The translations under genes were made by a program, and so were the position numbers. A stretch of DNA of 64,000 nt from Trichuris trichiura (Eukaryota; Nematoda; Enoplea; Trichinellida; Trichuridae): NCBI GenBank assembly GCA_037903355.1, contig JBAJFE010000004.1, positions 3,952,001 through 4,016,000 on the forward strand, read 5' to 3'. Below the pieces are notes generated by a model. That model made no database searches. It worked only from the letters and a program-made list of their open reading frames with translations, and was not told the DNA's origin. This document shows positions 50,463 to 60,600 of this stretch, piece after piece. Numbering within the stretch: the first letter of the stretch is position 1; every line of letters starts with the position of its first letter.

Positions 50463-52530
50463 GATGGGTTCTGAGTTCTACTAGCCTCACACCATTAGAA
50501 AGTAACGTCCTCTCCAAAGGTCTCAACTTCGTTCCTACCCCTAAGACGGTGGCTTTCCTTGACGTCATAGCGTCAACAGAAATGAGCCTAACTAGGACGG
50601 AACCAAGTAAGGCGGATGAGATTAAAGGGGTCATTTCAGGTTCATTGTGGCATATGGACAGATTTGTAAAGCATAATCTCAACTGCGTTGAGAGGGACGT
50701 AGTTAATAAACTAAAAAAGAGGGACGATCTAATTGTCACCAAGGCTGATAAGGGCAATGTAGTGGTGCTTTTGGGCAAGACGCAGTACGTGGACAAAATG
50801 TTGTCGTTATTAAACAGCACCACTTACACGCCCATTCAGTCAGATCCAACTCCACAGGCTAGGCTAGAGCTGAGGAACATCCTACAGTCCGTCGCAGAGC
50901 TATCCAAGGAGAATACCATCACCTCCATCCGAAAAAGGTTGTACTTCAAGAGTAACACGGTGTGCCTTCAGCTATACGGCCTTCCAAAGGTCCACAAACC
51001 GGGGATACCTTTGAGACCAGTTGTGTGCAGTGTAAACAGCGTCACATCGCAACTGTGTGTTTACCTCAAAGGTATCATCCAACCGTTGACCGGAAGAAGG
51101 GACTCTCACGTAACCAACCACGAGGACTTCTGCGCTTCCCTGCGCTCATACCACGTTTCTGAATCAGACTTCCTGGTAAGTTACGAAGTGAAGGATCTCT
51201 TCACCTCCATTCCTATTTCACACACCCTCAACAGACTATAAACCCTATTGAACAATGACAACAGCTTAAGTGAGAGAACTAAGCTGTTTCCTTGTCAAAT
51301 AACAAAGTTAGTTTCGTTCTGTATGTGTGAAGGGAACTACTTCAGGTTTCAAGAAAGCTTCTTCCGACAGAACGAGGGAGCACCAATGGGCAGTCCACTT
51401 TCTCCGGTCCTCGCAGAGTTGCTCATGGAGCACCTAGAGGAAATTGCCTTCGAAAGTTCGGATAACCATTGCACTCCCCGTCTGTTCAAGCGCTATGTAG
51501 ATGATATTTTTGCCATTGTTAAAAAAGGAGAGGAGGAAGCTCTTTTGAAGCACCTGAACTCGATTTTCCCGGGAAAAATTTCCTTCACAATTGAAAGGGA
51601 AATAGGCAGGAAACTTCCCTTCCTGGATGTGTTGGTTCACCGAAATGCCACATCTTTAAAGACAACAGTATATAGGAAACCAACGCATTCGGACAGATAC
51701 CTGCATTTCTCCTCACACTACTCATGTCAATAAAGAGGGGCATAGTGACAGGGATGGTGGACCGCGCCATCGCAATCTGTGATCCAGAATTCATGAATTC
51801 TGAATTACACCACATTGCGACGACGTTGGAGAAAAATGGCTACCCCAAAACCTTCGTCTCCTCCACCATAGCGCGAAGGTTAAACCCAACCGACTCCTCC
51901 TCAACTACTGAGAGAGATCATCTTCCAGTCCTCACCATTCCCTACTACGTCGGCCTGGGGGAACACTTGCAATTTCTGGGTCGCCAGTATGGCTTCCGCA
52001 TTTTCTTCAAGTCTTCCCCCAACCTTCGTTCCTTAGTGCGCAACGATAAGATCAAGGTCCCATTCGAACAGAGACCTGGCGTCGTTTATGTGATTAATTG
52101 TGATTGCAACGCCTCCTACATAGGAGAAACGGGCAATACGTTATTTGACAGATTTAAAGAAGACATGAATGCGCTCATGAGCTACCGATCCGCGGAAGAT
52201 GAACTAAATGGAATATACAGGATACGTCGGAGACGCCCTAGAACCATTCCCCCTTTACAAGCCATGGAAAAAGCGAAAAACACCTCCGCGGTTGCTGAGC
52301 ATTCCTCTCAATGTTCACGTGACCTGCACCCGTCCATCATTTGCCGCGAGAGCCATTTTCACCTTAGGCAAATAAAGGAGTCCCTGTTCATTCGCAATAA
52401 CATGTCCATTAACTGTGACAAAGGGGTGGAGGTCAGCTCGATATGGACATCTGTTATCAGTAAAACGGGATGTTGTTCCATACCGACTGGCGCCCCCTCA
52501 GTACCTATAAATTCCTTAACATCGGAGTAA
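50463..52530 (+). pseudogene. Penelope-type reverse transcriptase with GIY-YIG endonuclease, frame broken
   Basis: The frame opens near 50463 (SLTPLESNVLSKGLNFVPTP, the usual Penelope N-terminal phrase). It continues through KADKGNVVVL and LYGLPKVHKPGIPLRPVV to an in-frame TAA at 51239-51241. It resumes with GAPMGSPLSPVLAELLM, the polymerase active site RYVDDIFAIV (about 51490) and LPFLDVLV, then shifts frame near 51725. The last part carries the GIY-YIG endonuclease (VVYVINCDCNASYIGETG near 52082, then an arginine in the FDRFKED segment). The enzyme would copy element RNA at a nicked target. One stop and one frameshift make this copy non-autonomous now; otherwise it is little decayed and so fairly recent. 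Confidence 0.93.
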
Positions 52531-52547
52531 AAGTACCATTACCACCA

Positions 52548-52586
52548 TCGCTGACGACGGGACAAGGTTAGTCCCGAAAGCTCCGA
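52548..52586 (+). ncRNA. Hammerhead-ribozyme-like motif in Penelope 3' region
   Basis: TCG, CTGACGA, a perfect 6-bp stem CGGGAC/GTCCCG around AAGGTTA, AAAGCTC, then CGA, which pairs with TCG. It lies 18 bases after the end of the coding frame and before the right terminal repeat, the position in which hammerheads are known in Penelope-like elements. AGCT is self-complementary, as needed for a dimeric stem III, and C follows as the expected cleavage-site base. One extra base pair sits between the core and stem II compared with the textbook form, so activity needs a test. Confidence 0.6.
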
Positions 52587-52880
52587 ACTGTTTAAGTACT
52601 TGTTATGTATTTTTCCTTAATAATTGCTCATCCATCCGTTGGTAGGGTATTTGCTTCGGTTTAATTTCCGAACCTATCAACGGGCAAGAACACATACCGT
52701 ATGAAGTAGTGATGAAAACACCCTTTCCATATGTAAAAATGGCGCCCTAAACCGCCTCACGCAACGAGGCAGCAGCTAGCGATGATGTAGCGCATTTCAG
52801 GTGTGAGCATGCCTTTGTGGATGCCTTGAAAACGTCGTTCAATACCGTTCTTGCGCACATCGTTACTTTAGGTGCCTGAC

Positions 52881-53982
52881 AACTTTGTCCGATCATCGAT
52901 GAAACAACTGACGTACGATAGTGAGAAGTTGCGCTTCTTTTTTGTTCCGTTATGGTGGCGAGCAGTTTTGTTTCCTTATGTTCAATTACTGAATAGACAT
53001 ACCTCACTTGTTTGAGCACGGCCTTGATTAAGTTTTGATTAATCAGCGCGCATACACTAAGTTGCAGTAGCATTGTTTATTCTTTGTAATAATATTTTAT
53101 TCAATTTTCTGTAAACATGTTGATGGCCTGTGGGTGTCACCGTCATTTACAATGATTCATTTTGTGATGGAAAGGTGAATAGGCGATAGTGTACTCGTGG
53201 AAGATTAGCCGATTCGTGTTCAAACATTTCGTTTTTGTACCGACGAAAATTAATGGTAATAAGAAGGGTTAGTGTCTGACGAATTTTTCAGCAGCTTTTG
53301 TACTTCTCGGCGTAACCTCGCTTTTGGCGCTGAAGAAACTCTTCTCCTTCTGTTGTGAAACCATGCGGCCAATTGTTTTGATCATAGCACTGTTTCTTCT
53401 TATTGTCTTGCAAGGTTTACGCTAGTCCGTAGTCGTTGATATCAGTAGGAGATATGGGCACCTTCTAAATTGATTAGAGCAGCTACAGTGTAGCTTTTCA
53501 CTGCGTCATAGCCATAGGTAGACTTAGCATAGCTGTTACCAGTTGTGTTGGTGTGCTCTGCTGTGGCAGTGGTTGATGTAACTTGTATTTCTCTTTTCTA
53601 AGTTCGTAGTACTGCATTTATTTTCGCTTGAAGTATCCGTCGAAATATGTTTCTAATTTTTACAGCTGTTGATGTCACTTCGACGTCAGGATGTGTCAGC
53701 TGGAAGGTTGAATACTTTGCTGAGTATGAAGCAGCTTAGGTAAGACTCTTCAGGCTTGATAGCGTCTTCGCAAGTCTTCCCAGTTGTTTCCCCGTTCAGA
53801 AGTGCTTCGTTGTTCTAGCGCGGTAATGTATGCAAAGTGCCATCAGGAAGTGTAAAATATCGTCCATATGTTCATAAGTTGAGTGTATCTGATGTACTGG
53901 TGGCATGTCTCTGTTCCGTTTGCGTTGTGTTAGGTAGCGTGGCATTACAGCGTTCTTTCGCGTGAGCTTATTCTATTATTCT
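52881..53982. repeat. Upstream part of segmental copy C
   Basis: Diverged, deletion-bearing counterpart of 37980-40750 and 31500-33250, with matching phrases such as CCTCACTTGTTTGAGCAC, AAGTATCCGTCGAAATATG and TCTGTTCCGTTTGCGTT. No gene is supported. Confidence 0.6.
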
Positions 53983-53994
53983 GTCCATTCATCT

Positions 53995-54167
53995 TGAAAA
54001 TGTGGTTTCTTGGTACGGGAGCGTATGTTTTCATAATGTAAAAGTTTTATTACAGAAGTATTCCCGTTTAATGTGCTAAATAACTCCAGAGCTTTCGGGT
54101 CTCGGTCGACCTGAAAGCTCCGGAGTTATTTAGCATATTAAGCGGGAATACTTCCGTAATAAAACAG
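53995..54167. mobile_element. Short Penelope-type foldback: 49-bp tail plus 58-bp inverted arms
   Basis: Arms 54044-54101 and 54108-54165 are reverse complements with few mismatches around a 6-bp loop. The element is flanked by a perfect 12-bp duplication GTCCATTCATCT (53983-53994 and 54168-54179); copies A and B show the uninterrupted site (TTTCGTCTTTATTCTTTTC in A). The one-sided tail (TGTGGTTTCTTGGTACGGG) resembles the tails of the Penelope element and of the foldback at 35127. Each arm ends inward with the GAAAGCTC half of the hammerhead-like motif. It is the third insertion with the same design in these segments. Confidence 0.8.
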
Positions 54168-54179
54168 GTCCATTCATCT

Positions 54180-56554
54180 ATATTCTTTTCACATATATCT
54201 TAGCTTTCATTGACATCCTAGTCGTCATGGGAGTGCCATGGGGCAATGCATTTGGCTTGGACGCATGTTGACCGTAAACGTCACCCATTTCATATAGTAA
54301 AGGCGTTGAAGCAGGAGCATACTTGAATGGTAGACCAGAAAGGACTTCCTTCATATGCTAGATGCTGTGTTTAATGTCGTCGTGTACACTTGGACTTCAT
54401 AGGATAGCATTATCGTTCGTATTGCTGCCGTTTGAGACTACGTAGCAAAGAATATCTTTTTCTAAATAGCTGCAGTGAATTCAGATCGTCTAAACGTGTG
54501 TTACCCTACCGTATTAAGTAGACGTCGTTCATAGGTGCACGCTGTGCGCAATGAGTTCCTATTTTCAGGGCCCATCAGCTCAAGGAACTAATCGCGTGAT
54601 TGCATCCAGTAACAGAAGCACTATCTTAACGTATGTGCAGGTGTTTACTTCATGCTACCTGCGCATCATTCGCATTGCTTTTGTTGCAGCGTAAATTTTA
54701 TGTCTAAGTATTGCAACGTTTTGTCTATAGTTGTGAATAGGAAAACACGCTTATTGCTGTGCAGCTGATAAATTCCAGTTTTGCTATGAAACTGATAATT
54801 CAACTATTCCTGATGATGCGCACGTTTCGTTGTGGAAATACTTCAAGCTCATTTTTCTTTAAAGCAGTGTGGTTTTTAAGTCTTTTCAGTTCCGTTCTCC
54901 TATTTTTGTGGGACATGTCATAACGTTTACCTCAAATACGAGTTTGTGAAGGGCAAATAACTTGGGTTTGGTACGCATACGTCAAAAACTTTTAACTATA
55001 ACTGTTGCTTTTCGACGATAACGAACCGTTGAAAACGGAGTACGTCGAACTCCGAAAAGTTCGACGGATCCGTTCATCAGTAGGTGCAAATAAACGCTTT
55101 GTAGAGTTTCCGTAATAAGTACACAGATAAAATTCCAAAACAGCCTTAAAACGTCTTCCATTTTCAATCTCGTTTTACCTGTTTATTGTTCATAAAAACG
55201 TCAAGAACGTGTATGTTGGAAGGTTTCCGAAAGCGACTTTTCTCCTCGTCAGCGCGCTTTCAGCGCCTCTGCGCGACGGGAAAAATCACATTCCGTAAGC
55301 TCTGCACGCTTATTTTCAGCGCAAAGCAATTCGGTTATCGTCGTTAAATGTCATCGGTCATGATGCGCTTAAATGCACGCAGAGTTTATTTTTCGTTGGC
55401 TGCGACGGAACTAGTAATAGTTCTTTCCGAAAATGGCTTCTTCTGGTTTCCGCTAACGCAAAATTGCTGTTTAGCGTGAGTTTTGAATGGCAGCGAAGTA
55501 GTAGCTTAAGTAAAGTCACTTCAGACGCTCACTATCTTTCTCTGTGTAAAAATATTCAGGCTTTGTTCATACTGTCTTTGAACAGTATCCACAACTTGAA
55601 GAAGTTTATTTTCTCCATTCTGCGAACCGTAAGTATGAAAAAGATATCACTAAGAAATTTAATAATCCATATACTCAAGCTGCATGTTGCTGTTTCTCCT
55701 TAAGCATCAGTTTCCCACATTATGCTTAAGACGCTGAGGTCAGTTTTGTAAAGTAGAAACGTGACTTGTTGATACTATTGATATAGCTGAAAACATCCGC
55801 AGCCATACGTAATAGCCTCTTTTATTGTCAGGTGAAGCACAACCGCAAAAATACGCTGACAAAATAGCGGTGCACTGATATTTTAACAACTTTTTATCCC
55901 TTATCCGGTATGGGCCTACCAAGTTTGTAAACTCAACGTTTTCGCGTTGAAGATAAGACAGAAAAAATTCTAAAAGCGCCATACCTCGCTAATTTGTTTA
56001 CGCGTATTTTTGGCAATAAGAAAGACTACTCGTAATCAAGACTGCGTTTCCATAGGAGCGATCTACTGTTCGAAATTTTAAAAATTTAACTGTTCGTAGC
56101 GAATGAACAGTTTAGCACAGTTTATTTGAAAAACATGGAGCTGTTTAGTGGAGAAGATGTAAGCATCCACATCAAGAAGCTGTATCTTCGTGACGCCGTT
56201 CGCTGCGCTTACGGATCAGCTCTTTTCACAGCATGAGGAAAATTGTTCTTAAAACAACTCTGTGTAAAAACTTTTATTTCCTTTGTGCTTGACTGTAAAG
56301 CTGTTTATAGCTCCTGTACTTGTTTGTACTGCTGTGTTGCTTATCATCTTTTGTAGACGAAAGACTTGCATGATGATGGGCAGTTTGCTGAATGAATCAC
56401 AATAAGGTAGAATACCTACGCGAGTTCATCAGAACCCTTCATGGGATTTAACGGCAGTCAGTTGCAATGAACGTGGATTTTTAGTATGTGCCCATCTTGT
56501 ACGCTTTAGTGCAAGTTTACTCTGGTACACTTTTTAACACTGGCGTAGAAAAGC
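54180..56554. other. Right edge of copy C and gene-free spacer
   Basis: Similarity to the other segments fades near 54700. The rest, up to the acyltransferase gene, has only short frames (54982-55167 minus, 55464-55703 plus, 55740-55982 minus) without recognisable domains. A small hairpin lies near 55018-55075. Confidence 0.45.
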
Positions 56555-57430
56555 ATGCACCTTTTGGAAGAAGCGGAATATCCCGCTCTGCGCGAACAGT
56601 GTAAAAAATTTCTCCCCGGCAGCGTAGTCCTCTTCAACATGATGTCAATCAAGACAGCAAAACTGCCGTTAGAAATATTTGTTGACCACTGGCCAAATGC
56701 AACAGTCATTGTAATCAAAAGCAAGTGCAAATGGGGAAACTTTTCCAACTACCCAGCTATATGTGCATTTTCTCTTTACGAAAACCTTGGAAAGATAGCT
56801 GTGACTAACATGATCGTGCAATCAATATTCCAGGATGCATGCAAAGACTACAGTGGATTCATTTTAAACTACTGGCCTCTTTCAGGGATTGATATATTGA
56901 AAGAGGTGGTAAAAGAAATAAGCGAAGGCAATCTTGAAGTCATATATTTTGGAAGTACTCGTACTTTTTGGATACCTCCCGATGACTATGAAAAATTATA
57001 TCGCGCGGAACCTACATTGCCAGAAGGTTTTTACTTTGACGAACTTCATGCCGAAGAGGCTGAGCTAGTAGACTCTCTTTGGGTGCACAGGTTCGAAGGT
57101 AGTGTTGATCACGTGCGACGGTTCATAACCACAATGCCAAACGTGTGCGTCAGAAATAGTGACGGCCAACTGGCAGGTTTTTCTATGGTACATGACTTGA
57201 TGGGTAACGAAGTCCATCTGTACACGATGCCTGAGTTTCGCGGTCGAAAAATAGCTTTTAACATTGAAATTGTTCTTGCGAGAAAAATGCTGCTAAGTGA
57301 TCTGCTTCCTTGCAAGTATGTTGTTCCCAGTAATTATGAAGCTATGCAGATGACAATGAATTCCCCGTTTTGGAAAGAAATTAATGAGGAATTCGCTTGG
57401 TTACAGGTTCGTAAAAAGGCTGCTGATTGA
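56555..57430 (+). CDS. GLYAT-like N-acyltransferase, intronless
   Basis: The uninterrupted 291-residue frame matches the glycine N-acyltransferase family (about 290-300 residues) over its length. The N-terminal half has PLEIFVDHWPNATVIVIKSK, matching the VVDKWPDF strand of GLYAT. The C-terminal GNAT half has HAEEAELVDSLWVHRF, the RRFITTMPNVCV helix-strand, and the HLYTMPEFRGRKIA segment, where acyl-CoA binds, then CKYVVPSNYEAMQMT. Such enzymes join acyl-CoA to glycine or another amine in detoxication or lipid metabolism; the acceptor here cannot be told from sequence. The start ATG follows an acceptor-like GTAG 5 bases upstream. It lies head-on with the MOCS1 gene, 244 bp from that gene's stop. 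Confidence 0.85.
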   Translation: MHLLEEAEYPALREQCKKFLPGSVVLFNMMSIKTAKLPLEIFVDHWPNATVIVIKSKCKWGNFSNYPAICAFSLYENLGKIAVTNMIVQSIFQDACKDYSGFILNYWPLSGIDILKEVVKEISEGNLEVIYFGSTRTFWIPPDDYEKLYRAEPTLPEGFYFDELHAEEAELVDSLWVHRFEGSVDHVRRFITTMPNVCVRNSDGQLAGFSMVHDLMGNEVHLYTMPEFRGRKIAFNIEIVLARKMLLSDLLPCKYVVPSNYEAMQMTMNSPFWKEINEEFAWLQVRKKAAD

Positions 57431-57674
57431 CTGATACGCCAAAGGGTGAACTGTTTATCCTCTGTTGATTAGGGGCAACTTACCTAGCAGTGCTTGATTA
57501 CTGAACAATTTTTATCAAGTAAAGACTGTTAACTAGTCGTAAACAATCTTCTTATCTTTTAAACACTGGAAATGGCTAGAACGTGACGCGGGAAAGGGCA
57601 TGCAAGCGATTTCATTGTTTTCAATGATTTCTAAAAGGTTTATTAGGTCAGCTTATTATTGTACTACTTAAGTA

Positions 57675-60600
57675 TTAGTGCTTCATTTTTCCACCAGTTT
57701 TCTCTTTAAGAAATATGTCTGTAATTGTGATGTCGTGCGAAAGTGCTTTGCACATGTCGTACAGAGTTAATGCGGCAATCGTAACGGCTGTTAGTGCCTC
57801 CATTTCCACTCCAGTTTGTCCGACACATTGTACTTCACTGTTAAAAATTACCACAGCTTTTTCTTCATCGACGGTATACCATACTTTAACATTGGTCAGC
57901 GTAACATTGTGGCAGAGTGGGATTAAATCCGGCGTTTTCTTCGCAGCTATAATACCTGCTATCTGTGACACAGTCAATACGTCACCTTTGGCCATTTCGT
58001 TTGCCTCAATAAGACGGATAATTTTATCGTTTAAGTGTACGCTGGCCGTAGCGATGGCTACGCGTCGAGTTGGCGTTTTATCGAGCACGTTTACCATTTC
58101 AGCTTTGCCACTCTTATTTGTGTGCGTAAAGGTACACAATCCTTTGCTTTTCATATAAGCACAAACGGAAGAATGCCTGTTTAAAAGTTTTCTATCTGTC
58201 AGTCTTTTCAGCAGGTGAAACACGGTAATGTTTGCAGCTAACAACTTTGACATGTTCATCCTTGTAAGAAGTTCGTCGGAATGGAAACTCGATTCTTCTG
58301 CTTAACAAATCATTAACGGATGAAAGGATAACAAATACATAAGCTTTTGAGGAATTGTGCTTCAACTCAAAAGAGTGAAGACTTAAAAAAGTCACGCAAC
58401 GTTTATTCTTAATCTTTACTCTAAACAATGGAAGCGCTGATCGCATAAACGTTAAGGAAAATGTTTGAGCTCACGAAATCCATACGCGTTGTCTTCCTCC
58501 TGCTTCCTCGTTAAGATTAAAGTGCAATGCATTTCATACGTGCATTTGGCGAAACCTATATTTCTTCTACTGTTCTGTACGTTCATAAAAGGGGAAGTAT
58601 GTCTTCAGAAGATAAAGCTCCAGCAGAATTGGGCTGCATATTTTCTCCGGCCTTGGAATAAGATGTCTAGAAAATCGATACTGATTGTCAATAGGAATAA
58701 GATTTTGATGACCATTCTTCAGCGGTTATTTGTCACTTACCGTAAAAATAAAAGCCATCTTAACTTCCAGCAGTTCAGCAACTATTGTTGACTCCTAATT
58801 CATCCTAAAGCATGCAATTAAAAACTTGATCCTAACTAAGGGCCTACAGCGTAACGTCAGCGACATTGAATCCATTTGAAGACAAACTGACTTCAAATGA
58901 TGCCTTGACAAATGTGGTAACTGTCAATAAGAAGGCTGCTAGTAGCAGTAACTAGTTTTGAAATTTTTAAGTTTTAATTTTGCAGCATGTCCATACATAC
59001 AATGAAACCTAGTTGCCTGATTTTTCTACTGTCTGAATTCGCTGAAGAAAGCGATGAAACAATGTTTAGGCTGGGTAGCCATCGCTCCTTAAACGGAGTT
59101 ATTTTTATGCTATGACCAGTTCGAGTAGTAGTTGTTCTTTGTAGTCTGAAAGGCTCTACCTGAACGTGCTATTCCAACAACGTGGAAGAACTGGTCGGTG
59201 CAATGTTTAATAGGTTAGGCGCTTCAACATCGTTGGTTCGTTGTGTTTCGTACTTGCATTGCAATTCTATGCTTGGTACAATTAAACAAAGCTTAACCCT
59301 CACTTTTGTATGTTTGGTGTATAGATTTTCTAAAATTGCTGTTAACTAAAGACGATTGCGGTAATAAACTGTTTGCAAAGTTTCCATTATTCAGAAATTT
59401 GAATACGGGACACTATGAATGGTATCTGCAAGTCAGTTGGCCTCCCATTAATTAAAGTTCTCGTTCTTCATTCCATGGCAAGCGGAGCACAAATGACGGA
59501 GTTTTACGCGGAATGTTTTTAAATATACGGACAGATAGTCCTTCATTATCACAACCTTTTTGATCGAACAAGCTTCTTTGGTTCTCAGAGCCTTCCATGA
59601 CCAGCACCAATTAAGCAGTAACGAAAAATCACACTCAATTGGAAGCAGAACAAACGGACAGTTTAAACAGGATACAAACAGGAAAAAGTTTCTTCTACCG
59701 TGAAAGCAGCCTCAAATCACCGTCAAGCCAAAGCGAAATTGATAAGGGTAAACATTACACCGATATATTACGTAAGTAAACGAGTACCCTTACAAAATTA
59801 GATGTGATAAGAGAAGTAGATGAAATTTTAATGAAATAACGAAATTAATAAAACTAAGTTAAAACTGATCAAACAGAATAAATAAAAGCAAGGCGACTGG
59901 GGTATTAATATAACGAATAGGATAAAAGTAAGAATGTCTACTTAACGAGAGATAGCAATGATAGCGAAGATTAACAGAAAGTGAAAGTAAACCATTCGTA
60001 GTCTCTTCAACCGAACTTCGTCCAATGTTATTTTCAGGGTTTTTTATAGGATAATTTTCTAAATCTGCTAGAAAAACAAACCTCAGCAACCTTGCAAGGA
60101 AGAAAAGAGTTAAACTAGAGGCCATTTAACTTCAGTTAATCTATCTTATTAACATTTCCTTTTTAATATAATTTTATTATTTCTATTTTATTCCTTACAT
60201 TTCAGCAATTTCACTTTATCAATGTTGTATCCTTATTTTGCTGCCTCGCTTAACTTGATTTAATTTCACTGTTTGCATTACTTTCTTTGTCAGTATCAAT
60301 ATTACTTGCATTCAAGGCCACCAAGAATATGTTGACGACAAGTCAGTTCAATAATACCTTGTTCAGCCACCTATTAACACCATGGGTCGGTTTGACTGTT
60401 TAGCTAGGCGGAACATTCCTGAAAATGCTCCATTTTACTTTTTTGAGATAAAGCTGGGAAGCTGTATTCGTACCTGCATGATGTTTTTTCTTGAGCTTCA
60501 CTGCGTCGTTAATAAGCTGAATGACTGCCTCTTCCGATGCGCCTGAGCGCAGTGCATTCAGGAGGCTTACCTCTGAATTGCCGTGAAGGCAAACCTTCAG

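Larger units (their letters stand above)
50388..52718 (+). mobile_element. Penelope-like retroelement with inverted terminal repeats
   Basis: The element is bounded by CACCCTCTCCATAT (50374-50387) and CACCCTTTCCATAT (52719-52732), a 14-bp target duplication with one change. Copy B gives the uninterrupted version. A 35-bp one-sided tail (50388-50422) precedes a ~46-bp repeat at 50423-50468, which returns in reverse orientation at 52673-52717 with about one mismatch. Penelope-like elements are known for such terminal repeats, one-sided tails and variable target duplications. The coding part lies at about 50463-52530, with a hammerhead-like motif just after it. Confidence 0.88.
49768..52880 (-). 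pseudogene. NUDT9-like copy C, pseudogene split by a Penelope element
   Basis: The last exon (49768-50151) is about as similar to copy B as the flank is, but a TAA replaces the Glu codon after ISD, near 50072, and other changes follow. The intron continues to about 50373, where the Penelope element interrupts it. Beyond the element, the intron and part of exon 7 resume at about 52733-52880 (AGGCATGCTCACACC-type donor region, GCCTTGAAAACGTC). Then sequence jumps to the flank of exon 3 (near 52890), so exons 3-6 and the first two exons have been lost by deletion. It cannot encode the protein. Confidence 0.8.

Noticed and set aside
57715..58158. 147-codon plus-strand frame
   Set aside because: It is the complement of the well-supported MoaC exon of MOCS1.
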